This document shows, one piece after another, positions 1 through 8,449 of a stretch of 33,682 bases of DNA. Every line of letters begins with the position of its first letter. Positions within the stretch are counted from its first letter, which is position 1. The notes beneath the pieces are model-generated. The model saw only the letters and a program-made list of their open reading frames with translations. It did no database searches and was not told the DNA's origin. The stretch comes from Acidobacteriota bacterium. Its GTDB lineage: Bacteria; Acidobacteriota; Vicinamibacteria; Vicinamibacterales; Fen-181. Where the stretch lies: the NCBI GenBank assembly GCA_025363775.1, contig JANYLG010000014.1, positions 1 to 33,682 of the forward strand, in the 5' to 3' direction. Both the position numbers and the translations under genes were made by a program.

Positions 1-216
1 GTCAGTTCCGACCCCTCCTCGTCCGTTCCCGACCCCTCTGCGTCCGTTCCGACCCTTCCTCGTCCGTTCCGACCCTTCTGCGTCCGTTCCGACCCTTCCT
101 CGTCCGCCCCGACCCCTCTGCGTCCGTTCCGACCCGTCTGCGTCCGCCCCGACCCCTCTGCGTCAGTTCCGACTCCTCCTCGTCCGTTCCGACCCTTCTT
201 CGTCCGTTCCCGACTT
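1..216. repeat. Tandem array of 20-bp degenerate repeats
   Basis: Eleven head-to-tail units of 20 bp (one of 21) run from the window edge to about 216. The typical unit is CGTCCGTTCCGACCCTTCTG. Unit ends tend to alternate between CCT and CTG, which suggests duplication in 40-bp steps. Variants such as GTCAG for GTCCG and GCCCC for GTTCC show the copies have drifted. The left end is not seen. An open frame on the minus strand across it is only low-complexity Arg/Gly/Thr and is not a credible gene. Confidence 0.9.
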
Positions 217-220
217 GTCG

Positions 221-226
221 TATACT
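221..226 (+). promoter_or_regulatory. Possible -10 box of the S9 peptidase gene
   Basis: TATACT (5 of 6 matches to TATAAT) lies 25 bp before the start codon at 252. No good -35 box is seen 16-18 bp upstream, where the last repeat units lie. A start of transcription near 233 would give a leader of about 19 nt. Confidence 0.3.
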
Positions 227-251
227 GCCGGTCTGATTCACTGGAGGTTTC

Positions 252-2336
252 ATGCTGCGAGCGAGTAGGTGCATCGTCCCCGCCGTGATCCTTGGGTTTT
301 CCGCCTCCCTGGTACTGGCGCAGGCGCCGGCGGCGCCCCGCTTCACCGTCGAAGAAATGCTGAAGCTCCAGCGGGTGGCCGACCCTCAGTTGTCACCTGA
401 CGGCCTGCACGTTGCCTACGTCGTGACCGATGTGAGCCTCGAGAAGAACACTCGCGTGAGCCACGTCTGGCTGGTGCCCGTTGCCGGGGGCGACCCCGTC
501 TCGCTCGTGCGATCCGAGAAGTCCGACAGCACGCCGCGCTGGTCACCCGACGGGAAGACGATCGCGTTCGTGTCCACCCGCGACGGGAGTTCGCAGATCT
601 GGATGGTGGACATGGGGCCGAAGGGGGCGGCCGGCGAGCCGCGGAAGATCACGAGCCTGGTCACTGAAGCGTCAGGCATCGCCTGGTCGCCCGACGGCAA
701 GTGGATCGCCTTCGCGTCGGACGTCTACCCGGAGTGCGCGACGAACGGGTGCAACAAGCAGAAACTCGAGGAGTTCGAGAGCCGGAAGAGCAAGGGGCGC
801 GTGTTCGACCGCCTGATGTTCCGCCACTGGGTGTCGTGGAAGGAAGGCCGCTTCAGCCACCTCTTCCTGGTGCCGTCCGATGGTTCCGCCGCGCCGCGCG
901 ACGTCACCCCAGGTGATGCCGACGTGCCGCCGTTCTCGCTCGGAGGCCCGGACGACTACGCGTTCTCGCCCGACTCCAAGGAACTGGCGTTCGCGAAGAA
1001 GACCGACCCGGTCGAGGCGATCAGCACCAACAGCGACTTGTTCTTGATCGACCTGACCGATCCGGCCGCGAAGGCGCGCAAGATCACGACGAACCCCGCG
1101 GCCGATAGCGGGCCGGCGTACTCTCCCGACGGCCGGTTCATTGCCTACCGCGCGCAGCATCGCCCCGGCTTCGAGGCCGATCGCTGGCAGTTGATGCTCT
1201 TCGACCGCAAGGCAGGCGAGCATCGATCGACCACCGTGGGATGGGACCGGTCACCCGACAGCTACGCGTGGGCGCCCGATTCGAAGGCGATCTACGTGAC
1301 TGCCGAGAACCAGGGTCGCAGCGACATCTTCCGGCTGCAGTTGTCCGGCGGCGATCCGCTGCCGATTCTCGACATGGGGACGAATGGCGAGCTGCAGGTC
1401 TCGCGCGATGGTCGAACGCTGGTGTTCAGCCAGACGAGCCTCGCGTCCCCGGCCGAGCTGTTCGTGGGAACCCTCAACGGTGGCGACAAACAGGCGCTGC
1501 GCGGGGTGACCAGGCTCACCCACACCAACCGCGGCCTCGGTGCGTTCAAGCTGCGCGAGGGCGAGAACGTGACGTTCGAGGGAGCCGGCGGGGCGAAGAT
1601 CCAGGCGTGGGTGGTGAAACCGGCCAACTTCAGGGAAGGCCAGAAATACCCGCTGTTGTATCTGGTTCATGGCGGGCCGCAGAGCGCGTGGCACGACGGC
1701 TGGACGTTCAGGTGGAACGCCCAGGTGTTCGCTGCCGCCGGCTACGTGGTGTTCATGCCGAACCCGCGCGGATCGACCGGATTCGGCCAGCAGTTTACCG
1801 ACGAGATCAGCGGCGACTGGGCCGGCAAGGTCTACGACGACCTGATGAAGGGCGCGGACTTCGCCGAGGCGCTGCCCTGCGTGGAGAAGGGGCGCACCGG
1901 CGCCGCGGGCGCGTCGTTCGGCGGCTACATGATGGACTGGTTCCTCGGCCACACGACGCGCTTCCGCGCGATCGTCACCCACGCCGGCGTCTACAACCTG
2001 ACGAGCATGTACGGCGTCACCGAGGAGTTGTGGTTCCCGGAATGGGACCTCGAGGGGATGCCGTGGACGAATCCCGAGCTCTACGCGAAACTCTCGCCGC
2101 ACATGTATGCGAAGAACTTCAAGACGCCAACGCTCGTGACGCACGGCGAGCTGGACTTCCGCGTGCCGATCGGCGAAGGCCTGCAGCTGTTCACGACGCT
2201 TCAGCGACTTGGCGTTCCGTCGCGCATGGTCTACCTGCCGGACGAGGGCCACTGGGTCAACAAGCCGGCCAACGCCGCGCTCTGGTACAACGAGTTCATC
2301 GCCTGGATGAATCGGTGGGTGAAGGACGGGAAGTGA
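252..2336 (+). CDS. Exported S9 family peptidase (DPP/acylaminoacyl-peptidase type)
   Basis: A 694-residue serine peptidase of the prolyl oligopeptidase clan, expected to release dipeptides or blocked residues from peptides outside the cytoplasm. Residues 1-23 look like a Sec signal peptide (basic start, hydrophobic run, then AQA). Residues 40-400 hold repeated WSPDGK/FSPDSK motifs, typical of PD40 beta-propeller blades. The alpha/beta-hydrolase domain follows from about 440, with nucleophile Ser555 in GASFGGY, Asp635 in GELDFRVP and His667 in DEGHW, so the triad is intact. GGAGG at 243-247 supports the start. The threonine aldolase gene follows 52 bp downstream on the same strand. Exact substrate specificity cannot be read from sequence; DPP5/S9C-like is the best guess. 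Confidence 0.93.
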   Translation: MLRASRCIVPAVILGFSASLVLAQAPAAPRFTVEEMLKLQRVADPQLSPDGLHVAYVVTDVSLEKNTRVSHVWLVPVAGGDPVSLVRSEKSDSTPRWSPDGKTIAFVSTRDGSSQIWMVDMGPKGAAGEPRKITSLVTEASGIAWSPDGKWIAFASDVYPECATNGCNKQKLEEFESRKSKGRVFDRLMFRHWVSWKEGRFSHLFLVPSDGSAAPRDVTPGDADVPPFSLGGPDDYAFSPDSKELAFAKKTDPVEAISTNSDLFLIDLTDPAAKARKITTNPAADSGPAYSPDGRFIAYRAQHRPGFEADRWQLMLFDRKAGEHRSTTVGWDRSPDSYAWAPDSKAIYVTAENQGRSDIFRLQLSGGDPLPILDMGTNGELQVSRDGRTLVFSQTSLASPAELFVGTLNGGDKQALRGVTRLTHTNRGLGAFKLREGENVTFEGAGGAKIQAWVVKPANFREGQKYPLLYLVHGGPQSAWHDGWTFRWNAQVFAAAGYVVFMPNPRGSTGFGQQFTDEISGDWAGKVYDDLMKGADFAEALPCVEKGRTGAAGASFGGYMMDWFLGHTTRFRAIVTHAGVYNLTSMYGVTEELWFPEWDLEGMPWTNPELYAKLSPHMYAKNFKTPTLVTHGELDFRVPIGEGLQLFTTLQRLGVPSRMVYLPDEGHWVNKPANAALWYNEFIAWMNRWVKDGK

Positions 2337-2340
2337 CGGG

Positions 2341-2388
2341 ACAGGAATCAGGGACTAGGGACTAGGGACTAGGGATCAGGGAATCAGA
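2341..2388. repeat. Short GGGACTA direct repeats between genes
   Basis: The 52-bp gap between the peptidase and threonine aldolase genes is mostly repeats of GGGACTA and close variants (GGGATCA, GGAATCA), about six units of 7 bp. It supplies only a weak ribosome site (GGGAATCAG) to the next gene. No promoter or terminator is evident, so the two genes are probably co-transcribed. Confidence 0.6.
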
Positions 2389-3456
2389 ATGGCCATAGAT
2401 CTACGTAGCGACACGGTGACGCTGCCATCGCCCTCGATGCGGCAGGCGATGGCGACGGCTCCTCTCGGCGACGACGTGTTTGGAGAGGACCCGACGGTCA
2501 ACGAGCTCGAGGCGCTCGCCGCGCGCGTGACCGGCATGGAAGCCGGTCTATTCGTCTGCAGCGGAACGATGGGGAACCTGGGGTCGCTGCTGGCGCACTG
2601 CCAGCGCGGGCAGGAGGTGATCCTCGGCGACCAGTCGCACATCTACCACTACGAGAACGGGTCGGCATCAGCGCTCGGCGGTCTCGTGCTGCATCCCGTC
2701 CTGACCAACACCGACGGCACGCTGCCCCTCGACGCGATCGAGGCGGCCATTCACCTGCCGTCGCACAACTATCATTTCTACCACTGGGCGCCGCCAGGCG
2801 TGATCTGCCTGGAGAACACTCACAACCGGTGCGGCGGGGCGGTTCTCTCGCCCGAGTACTTCGCGGAAGTGGCGGCCATCGCGCGGCGCCACAATCTGCC
2901 GGTGCACCTCGACGGCGCGCGGCTGTTCAACGCCGCGGTGGCCGCCGGGCGTCCATTGACCGACTGGACCGGGCACGTGTCATCCGTGCAGCTTTGCCTG
3001 TCGAAGGGGCTGGCCGCGCCGGTGGGATCGCTGATCTGCGGGTCGTCCGCATTTGTCGATCGCGCCCGCCGGATGCGGAAACTCCTGGGCGGAGGCATGC
3101 GCCAGGCCGGCGTGATCGCCGCGCCCGGCATCGTCGCACTGACCGAGATGGTGGACCGGCTTGCCGAGGACCACCGGAATGCGCGGATCCTGGCAGAAGG
3201 CGTGGCCCGCCTGCCCGGTGTCAGCCTGGACCTTGCCATGGTGCAGTCCAACATCGTTGTCTTCCGCATGCCGGGCGTCGTAGAGGCCGAAAAGCTGCAG
3301 GCCGAAGCCTCGGTCGTCGGCCTGTTGCTGTCGGATTTCGGTGCCGGCCGATTGCGGATGGTAACCCACTACGGGATTACCGGGGACGACTGCCGGAAAG
3401 CGGTGGGGATCGTCGCGGGGATCGTTGGGACGACGCTCGCACCCGGCAGAACGTAG
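2389..3456 (+). CDS. ltaE: Low-specificity L-threonine aldolase
   Basis: A 355-residue PLP-dependent fold-type I lyase that cleaves L-threonine or L-allo-threonine to glycine and acetaldehyde in the cytoplasm. It opens with the family signature [18 protein letters not shown] and has [15 protein letters not shown] next. The internal-aldimine lysine is Lys206 in [11 protein letters not shown], and [10 protein letters not shown] near 173 is the cofactor-binding Asp/Arg stretch. Length matches the family (about 340-360). It lies between two exported peptidase genes, which suggests use of amino acids freed from peptides, but that link is inferred only from position. Confidence 0.93.
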   Translation: MAIDLRSDTVTLPSPSMRQAMATAPLGDDVFGEDPTVNELEALAARVTGMEAGLFVCSGTMGNLGSLLAHCQRGQEVILGDQSHIYHYENGSASALGGLVLHPVLTNTDGTLPLDAIEAAIHLPSHNYHFYHWAPPGVICLENTHNRCGGAVLSPEYFAEVAAIARRHNLPVHLDGARLFNAAVAAGRPLTDWTGHVSSVQLCLSKGLAAPVGSLICGSSAFVDRARRMRKLLGGGMRQAGVIAAPGIVALTEMVDRLAEDHRNARILAEGVARLPGVSLDLAMVQSNIVVFRMPGVVEAEKLQAEASVVGLLLSDFGAGRLRMVTHYGITGDDCRKAVGIVAGIVGTTLAPGRT

Positions 3457-3606
3457 GAGCGACCGGCGGGTCGCCCGGACACGGGCACCATAGGGACAAT
3501 CGGCGGGTCGCCCCGCGGTAAGCGCCCACAAGCCCGGCGGCGTATTCAGCCCCAAGAGGCATTCGTGTGTCTCGGAGAAGACGACTATTCTGGAACTGGA
3601 CTGAAC

Positions 3607-4926
3607 ATGCATATCAACCACCCCGTTCTCGTGTGCGCGCTGGCGCTGGCTGCCGGCGTCTCCCTCGTCGCCCGTCAGGCGCAGCCAGACCCCGCTCTTC
3701 TCGCCAAGGCTAAAGCTATTCATGCCAAGGCGTTCACGATCGACACCCACGTGGATATCGGTGGGGCGAACTACGCGACGCCTGCCCTCGACCCTGGCGG
3801 TCCGACAGACCTCAAGTGCGACCTGCCGAAGATGAAGGCGGGCGGCCTCGATGCCGTCTTCCTTGCGGCTTTCGTCGGCCAGCGGCCCGATCTGACCGCG
3901 CCCGGATACAAGACGGCCTACGACCAGGCGATCGCGAAGATCGACGCGATCGACCGGTTGACGAAGATGCATCCCGAGCTGTGCGAGCTGGGGCGGACGC
4001 CGGCTGACGTCGAGCGGATTGCGAAGACCGGCAAGCGCGTCATCCTCGTCGGCGTCGAGAACGGCTACCCGGCCGGTGACGACCTGGCTAGCCTGAAGAC
4101 CTTCTACGACCGCGGCGTACGCTACATGACGCTCGTGCACACGGCGCACAACCAGCTGGCCGATTCGTCAGGGCCGAAGGAGCCGAAGCACAACGGCCTC
4201 TCGGAGCTGGGGAAGAGAGTCGTGCTGGAGATGAACCGCCTGGGGATGATGGTGGACCTCTCGCACGCGTCAGCGAAGTCCTTCTGGGACGCGATCGCGG
4301 TTTCGAAGGCGCCGGTCATCGAATCCCATTCGGCCTGCACGGCGGTCTCGCCAAGCGATCGCAACCTGGACGATGACCAACTGAAAGCGCTGGCGAAGAA
4401 TGGCGGCGTCATCCAGATCGTCGCGCTGGCCGAGTACCTGAAGGCGGCACCGCCCGAACGCACGACAGCCATCCAGGCGCTCCGCGACGAGCTGGGCGGC
4501 GGCCGCGGCAGTCGCGAGCCCGGTGCGGGCGTGGGAGCGCAAGGTGGGCAGGGGGCACGCGGCGGCCAGGGCGCGCGCGGTAGCCAGCCGACGCTGACGC
4601 CCGAAGAGCAAGCCGCGGCCGAGAAGCGCCGCGCCCTCTACCAGGAGCGGATGAAGGAAATCGACGCGAAGTACCCTGGCGCCACGCTCGAGGACTTCGT
4701 CGATCACATCGACCACGCGGTCAAGGTGGCGGGGATCGATCACGTGGGCATCGGTACCGACTTCGACGGCGGCGGCGGCATCCCCGGCTTCAACGACCAC
4801 TCGGAGGCGTTGAACGTCACGATTGAGCTGGTGAGGCGCGGCTACACCGACGAGCAGATCGCGAAGATCTGGGGCGGCAACCTGCTGCGCGTCTGGCGTG
4901 ACGTGGAGAAGGCGGCGAAGAAGTAG
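3607..4926 (+). CDS. Exported M19 dipeptidase (renal dipeptidase family)
   Basis: A 439-residue zinc dipeptidase that would hydrolyse dipeptides in the periplasm. The ATG at 3607 is preferred to an upstream GTG at 3565 because it puts a signal peptide (about residues 1-20, ending near VARQAQ) at the N-terminus. Metal ligands of the family are visible: His48 and Asp50 in DTHVDIG, Glu in GVENGYP, His in DLSHAS and His in IESHSACTAV. GIGTDFDGGGG near the C-terminus is also typical. Odd feature: about 38 residues rich in Gly, Arg and Gln (coding bases about 4492-4602) interrupt the barrel. The gene ends 100 bp before a strong hairpin. Confidence 0.92.
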   Translation: MHINHPVLVCALALAAGVSLVARQAQPDPALLAKAKAIHAKAFTIDTHVDIGGANYATPALDPGGPTDLKCDLPKMKAGGLDAVFLAAFVGQRPDLTAPGYKTAYDQAIAKIDAIDRLTKMHPELCELGRTPADVERIAKTGKRVILVGVENGYPAGDDLASLKTFYDRGVRYMTLVHTAHNQLADSSGPKEPKHNGLSELGKRVVLEMNRLGMMVDLSHASAKSFWDAIAVSKAPVIESHSACTAVSPSDRNLDDDQLKALAKNGGVIQIVALAEYLKAAPPERTTAIQALRDELGGGRGSREPGAGVGAQGGQGARGGQGARGSQPTLTPEEQAAAEKRRALYQERMKEIDAKYPGATLEDFVDHIDHAVKVAGIDHVGIGTDFDGGGGIPGFNDHSEALNVTIELVRRGYTDEQIAKIWGGNLLRVWRDVEKAAKK

Positions 4927-4936
4927 ACGGTTGCCA

Positions 4937-4990
4937 GTTGCTAGCCTGCCCTGAGCGAGTGAAGCGAGCCGAAGGGTTGCTGGCCTGCCC
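4937..4990. repeat. Pair of 15-bp direct repeats around a GAGCGAGTGAAGCGAG element
   Basis: GTTGCTAGCCTGCCC (4937-4951) and GTTGCTGGCCTGCCC (4976-4990) differ at one base. Between them lies CTGAGCGAGTGAAGCGAGCC, a kind of short intergenic repeat found in many genomes. A related string, CTGAGCGAGTACAAGC, occurs near 32176. Confidence 0.5.
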
Positions 4991-5029
4991 CGCGCAATCC
5001 GCTGACCGCCGGCCAACCGACCATGACCA

Positions 5030-5069
5030 CTCCGGGAGTGATTTCCGCGAGAGGAAATCACTCCCGGAG
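5030..5069. terminator. Perfect 17-bp hairpin between convergent genes
   Basis: The arms 5030-5046 (CTCCGGGAGTGATTTCC) and 5053-5069 are exact reverse complements, with a 6-nt loop. It sits between the 3' ends of the M19 dipeptidase (plus) and the TPR/HEAT gene (minus), 9 bp from the latter's stop codon. That position suggests a two-way transcription stop. Neither side has a T-tract, so it is not a textbook intrinsic terminator. Confidence 0.6.
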
Positions 5070-5078
5070 CGGTGCGAT

Positions 5079-6737
5079 CTACTTCTTCAGTAGCTCCACC
5101 ATGTAGTCCACCGCTTCCTTGTCCTTCATCATCGAGAGGCGTTCGACAATGCGCTTGCGCAGGGCGGGGTCGGATTCCTGCCGCGCCATCTGGACGAGCG
5201 TGGCGGCGGTGCCAGTCATCGACAAGCTGTCCACGATCTGCCGCTTGACGGCCGGGTCCTTCTCGTCGCGGTAGAGGCTCAACATCAGCTCGGTCGTCTT
5301 CGGCGTCCGATCGAACAGGAGCCCTTGCACCGCGGCCTTTCGCAGCTCGGCATTGCTCTCGCTCCGGGCGATCTGGATGAGGCGGTCGGCCTGCGTGCTG
5401 AACCGCATGTTGCGGAGGACCTCGCGCTTGAGTTCAACCGAGGACTCGCCCTGGTAGATCTGCCACAGCGCGTCGCTGGCTTCCTTGGCCTTGGCCTCGC
5501 GGGCCTTCTCGCGCTCGGCACTTGACGCGGACCGCGTGCCGGACACGTTGCTGGATCCCAGGGCGCTGGCCTGGCCGGCAATGACCGCGCGGTTGCGCTC
5601 GGCGCCGGCCCTTGCCCGATCGCGCACGGTCTCGGTCTGGGCGCGAGTCCGATCGATTTCTGTACTGGCGCGGTCGAGTTCCCCCCGGACCTCATCCACC
5701 GCCTGGCCGTAAATTACCGGCAAATAATTGCCGGAAAGGAAGCCGAAGCCGAACGCGCCTCCGCGCCGGCCCGTCATCGCCAGGCTTCTGATGACGCGCT
5801 TCTTCACGTCGATGTCACCGGTGGTCTTGTATACGTCCACCAGCAGAGGCACATCCGGCCCGCCGCCATACATGCCGAGGTAGTCGAGCGCCTTGAGCTG
5901 GAGATCGGGGTTCGCCTTGCCCCTGGCCACCTCGGCCAGCAGCGTCTTGGCCCGTGGCGACGCGCTCTGGGCCAGCACGAACAGCCCGCGTTCCTTGAGC
6001 CGCGGCGACGCGGACCCGGTGAGCAACTGTTGCACCATCGGGATGGCGCGATCGGAGTCGCGCGTCATGAGCCCGTTCAGGGCGATCAGCTTCAGTTCCT
6101 CGTCACCGGCCTTCTCTGGGGACACAGGCTGCCCGGACGCCTGTCGCACGTCGATCTGCAGCGCCTTGGCGTCGGCCGCCCAGCGGCTCGAGCCATACTT
6201 CTTCAGCAGCTCGTCGATGGTCTGGATCGCTTCGTCACGCTTGCCGAGGTGGTTGAGCGCGTAGGCTTTCCAGTAGAGCGCGCCTTCGGTCTTCTTGCCG
6301 GCCTTCGCGATCACCTTATCGAACGCCTCGATCGCGCGGTCGTACCGGCCCGAGTCCAGGGACGACGTGCCGCGGTCGTAGTCGGCGGATTCGGAGGTGA
6401 ACGTCATGTAGCCCTGCGGCAGCTTCCCGGTCACCACGTCCTGCCAGGCGGAGAGGCCCAGTTCGTCGAGACTTTCCAGTGAACCAAGGGCCATCGACGT
6501 CGCGTCGAGCGCCATGAGACCGGCCGATGTCGAGAGGTCTCTCAGGTCAAGGAGGCGCAGCCCCTCGAGTTCCAGGACGTCCAGCCTCAACGCGATGTCA
6601 GGGGCGATCACCGGGGCCACCGGCAGCGTTTGCGCCTTCGGCGGTTTCGGGGGGCGTGGTGGCGCGGGCAACGCCTGCGCGCCAGCCATCGCGGCCGCGA
6701 GGGCGAACGTTACAACGAGAGATGTTCTTCGCCACAT
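5079..6737 (-). CDS. Exported TPR/HEAT-repeat protein of unknown role
   Basis: 552 residues from the ATG at 6737, chosen because MWRRTSLVVTFALAAAMAG is a clear signal peptide and AAGGA lies upstream; an earlier ATG at 6800 only adds non-conserved residues. A Pro/Lys-rich linker follows (residues about 27-36). TPR-like helices occur around residues 115-200 (YDRGTSSLDSGRYDRAIEAF). HEAT-like helical repeats flank a charged, probably coiled-coil stretch rich in Arg, Glu and Ala (about 350-415). The last 120 residues are regular repeats of the type FDRTPKTTELMLSLYRDEKD. It is the third gene after an ECF sigma and its anti-sigma, 59 bp beyond the anti-sigma stop, and so probably belongs to that stress operon. 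No enzyme motif is seen. Confidence 0.85.
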   Translation of the reverse strand: MWRRTSLVVTFALAAAMAGAQALPAPPRPPKPPKAQTLPVAPVIAPDIALRLDVLELEGLRLLDLRDLSTSAGLMALDATSMALGSLESLDELGLSAWQDVVTGKLPQGYMTFTSESADYDRGTSSLDSGRYDRAIEAFDKVIAKAGKKTEGALYWKAYALNHLGKRDEAIQTIDELLKKYGSSRWAADAKALQIDVRQASGQPVSPEKAGDEELKLIALNGLMTRDSDRAIPMVQQLLTGSASPRLKERGLFVLAQSASPRAKTLLAEVARGKANPDLQLKALDYLGMYGGGPDVPLLVDVYKTTGDIDVKKRVIRSLAMTGRRGGAFGFGFLSGNYLPVIYGQAVDEVRGELDRASTEIDRTRAQTETVRDRARAGAERNRAVIAGQASALGSSNVSGTRSASSAEREKAREAKAKEASDALWQIYQGESSVELKREVLRNMRFSTQADRLIQIARSESNAELRKAAVQGLLFDRTPKTTELMLSLYRDEKDPAVKRQIVDSLSMTGTAATLVQMARQESDPALRKRIVERLSMMKDKEAVDYMVELLKK

Positions 6738-6796
6738 AATCTCAGTCCTTTTCCTCCCCGCTGACTCGGCGCTGTCGCCTCGTCCGGGATATCTGG

Positions 6797-7612
6797 TCAT
6801 CCGTGCACGCGGGCGTCCACGGGCGAAGGGACGCTGCCCTCGCGCACGCGCTCGCCAAACACGCGAACCTTGAAGATGATTCCCTGCTGCTCGATGCGCG
6901 TCCGCACCTTCTCGAAATCAGCCTTTGACATCCTGGCCGGGCTGTTGGCGATCTCCACGAGCACCCGCTCGAGGTCGTCGAGCACGCTCGCGACGGCCTG
7001 ATCGCCCGTTGTCAACGCCGTCTGCCGATAGAGGCGGTTCTCAAAGACCAGCTCGCGCGCATTCCGCCGCTCGTCGGAAATGTCCACGTGGGGACCTGCC
7101 GGGTTGTTGACCAGCTCCACGAGCGCCACCTGTGATCGCTCGAGGTGATCGCCGACCGCGATCAGCAGGATCCGCTCACGAACCTGCCGCTGTTCAACGG
7201 CGGCAAACTGCGGGTTGGCGGCCGGCGCGCCAGCTTCCTGCCCGTCTGGAGCCGCGGGCTGCAAGTCCGGGACAAAGCGACCCGCGACGAACGCTGCGAC
7301 CATCAGCACGAGAACGCCGCCGGCGAACACGATCCGGCGAGGCACGAACAGCGCCTGCAGTGGCTGCCACCACGGCTCTGAGCGGCGGTTGAGCGACGGC
7401 TGGATTCGCGCCCACACCTCGCTCCCGTAGCCGTCGCCTCGGTCGGGCACCGGCAACGCGTCCACCGCGTTCAGCGTTCGCCGCAGGTCGATGAGGTCCG
7501 CCTCGCACGCCGCGCACGCGTGCAGGTGCTCCTCGATCGACGCGGTGCCGGCGCTCTCGGCGGCGTCACCGTAGTGGTAGAGGACGAGCTGTTCTTCGGT
7601 CAGATGGTTCAC
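6797..7612 (-). CDS. Anti-sigma factor with zinc-finger (zf-HC2) and one membrane helix
   Basis: About 271 residues from a GTG at 7612, which has AAGGA at suitable spacing. The N-terminus begins NHLTEEQLVLYHYGD and contains HLHACAACE, the HxxxCxxC zinc-binding motif of ZAS-type anti-sigma factors. A single transmembrane helix (VFAGGVLVLMVAAFVAGRFV, about residues 95-114) separates this from a periplasmic domain with no known motif. It would hold the upstream ECF sigma factor inactive until an envelope signal. The frame stays open upstream through the 27-bp repeats as far as ATG 7768, and in-frame ATGs in the repeats are alternative starts, but the repeat-coded residues are unlikely to be functional. 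Confidence 0.85.
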   Translation of the reverse strand: MNHLTEEQLVLYHYGDAAESAGTASIEEHLHACAACEADLIDLRRTLNAVDALPVPDRGDGYGSEVWARIQPSLNRRSEPWWQPLQALFVPRRIVFAGGVLVLMVAAFVAGRFVPDLQPAAPDGQEAGAPAANPQFAAVEQRQVRERILLIAVGDHLERSQVALVELVNNPAGPHVDISDERRNARELVFENRLYRQTALTTGDQAVASVLDDLERVLVEIANSPARMSKADFEKVRTRIEQQGIIFKVRVFGERVREGSVPSPVDARVHG

Positions 7613-7633
7613 GGTTGCGGATCCTTGATCGCG

Positions 7634-7795
7634 GGGCTGAAGCCCCGCGCTACACCCCATGAGCTGAAGCCCCGCGCTACACCCCATGAGCTGAAGCCCC
7701 GCGCGACACCGCACGAGCTGAAGCCCCGCGCGACAGCGCCTGGGCTGAAGCCCCGCGCGACACCCCATGAGCTAGAGCCCCGCGCTACACCCGGG
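7634..7795. repeat. Six 27-bp repeats between sigma and anti-sigma genes
   Basis: Six units of exactly 27 bp start at 7634, 7661, 7688, 7715, 7742 and 7769. The core is GAGCTGAAGCCCCGCGCTAC. Each unit carries a short palindrome: GGGCTGAAGCCC in units 1 and 5, GAGCTGAAGCCCC in most others. Units differ by a few substitutions (for example GCTACACC or GCGACACC). Because 27 is a multiple of three, the array keeps one open frame on the minus strand, shared with both neighbours. Confidence 0.93.
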
Positions 7796-8401
7796 CTCCA
7801 GTCCTTCCTTCCCGATCCCGACCGCCGTTCCCACGAAGGGCGCCAGCGCCCGTCGCATCTTCTGCACCGCCCTGAAGATGCTGTGCTTGGTTGCGCCGGT
7901 GCGGAGGCCGAGCGTCTCGCCGATCTCCACGAGCGAACGACCCTCGAAGTGCCGGAGCACGAATGCCGTGCGCTCGGTCGGCGTCAGCAGCTCCAGCGCC
8001 GTCCTGACACGGCGCTGGACCTCGGCGCCAAACGCGAGCCGATCCGGCCGCGACGTGCCGTCGGCCTCCGGCTCGATCCCGCCACCCTGGGCCCCATCCT
8101 CGTCCGCCGCGTCCAGCGACTCGGCCTTGCGCCGCGGCCGCTGGCGAAGCAGGTCGTAGGCGCAGTTGACGGCGACCCGATGGATCCACGTCTTGAAGCT
8201 CGACCGGGCTTCGAATCGCCTCAGCTCCCGGAAAGCCTTCAGGAACGTCTCCTGAACGATGTCCTCGGCGTCCGGCTCGCTTCCGGTCAGGCGAAAGGCG
8301 AGCTGGAAGACACCCCGGCCGTGCCGCTCGACAAGCCGGCGGAAGGCCAGCTCGTCACCTGCCTGCGCCTGGGTGACATCGTGGGCGTCGTTCACGTCCA
8401 T
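7772..8401 (-). CDS. ECF (RpoE-like) RNA polymerase sigma factor
   Basis: About 209 residues from the ATG at 8401. Region 2 is clear (AFRRLVERHGRGVFQLAFRL, then DAEDIVQETFLKAFRELRRF and FKTWIHRVAVNCAYDLLRQR). After an acidic linker, region 4 follows (LLTPTERTAFVLRHFEGRSL, then GATKHSIFRAVQKMRRAL). It would direct core polymerase to envelope-stress promoters, under control of the anti-sigma factor just downstream. The open frame extends upstream to 8608, overlapping queF, but that part is not sigma-like. The C-terminus is odd: after GKEGLEP the last residues (GCSAGL) and the TAG stop at 7774-7772 are coded by the first 27-bp repeat. Confidence 0.92.
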   Translation of the reverse strand: MDVNDAHDVTQAQAGDELAFRRLVERHGRGVFQLAFRLTGSEPDAEDIVQETFLKAFRELRRFEARSSFKTWIHRVAVNCAYDLLRQRPRRKAESLDAADEDGAQGGGIEPEADGTSRPDRLAFGAEVQRRVRTALELLTPTERTAFVLRHFEGRSLVEIGETLGLRTGATKHSIFRAVQKMRRALAPFVGTAVGIGKEGLEPGCSAGL

Positions 8402-8449
8402 CTTCCGGATTAGACGAAGGATATGGTCCGAGGTTAGCAATCCTCGCCG

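Noticed and set aside
3457-3606. Small gene or promoter between threonine aldolase and the dipeptidase
   Set aside because: Only repeated GGCGGGTCGCCC-type strings typical of intergenic repeats; no convincing start site or boxes.
7634-7795. CRISPR array
   Set aside because: The 27-bp units are directly adjacent with no unique spacers, and no cas genes are present.
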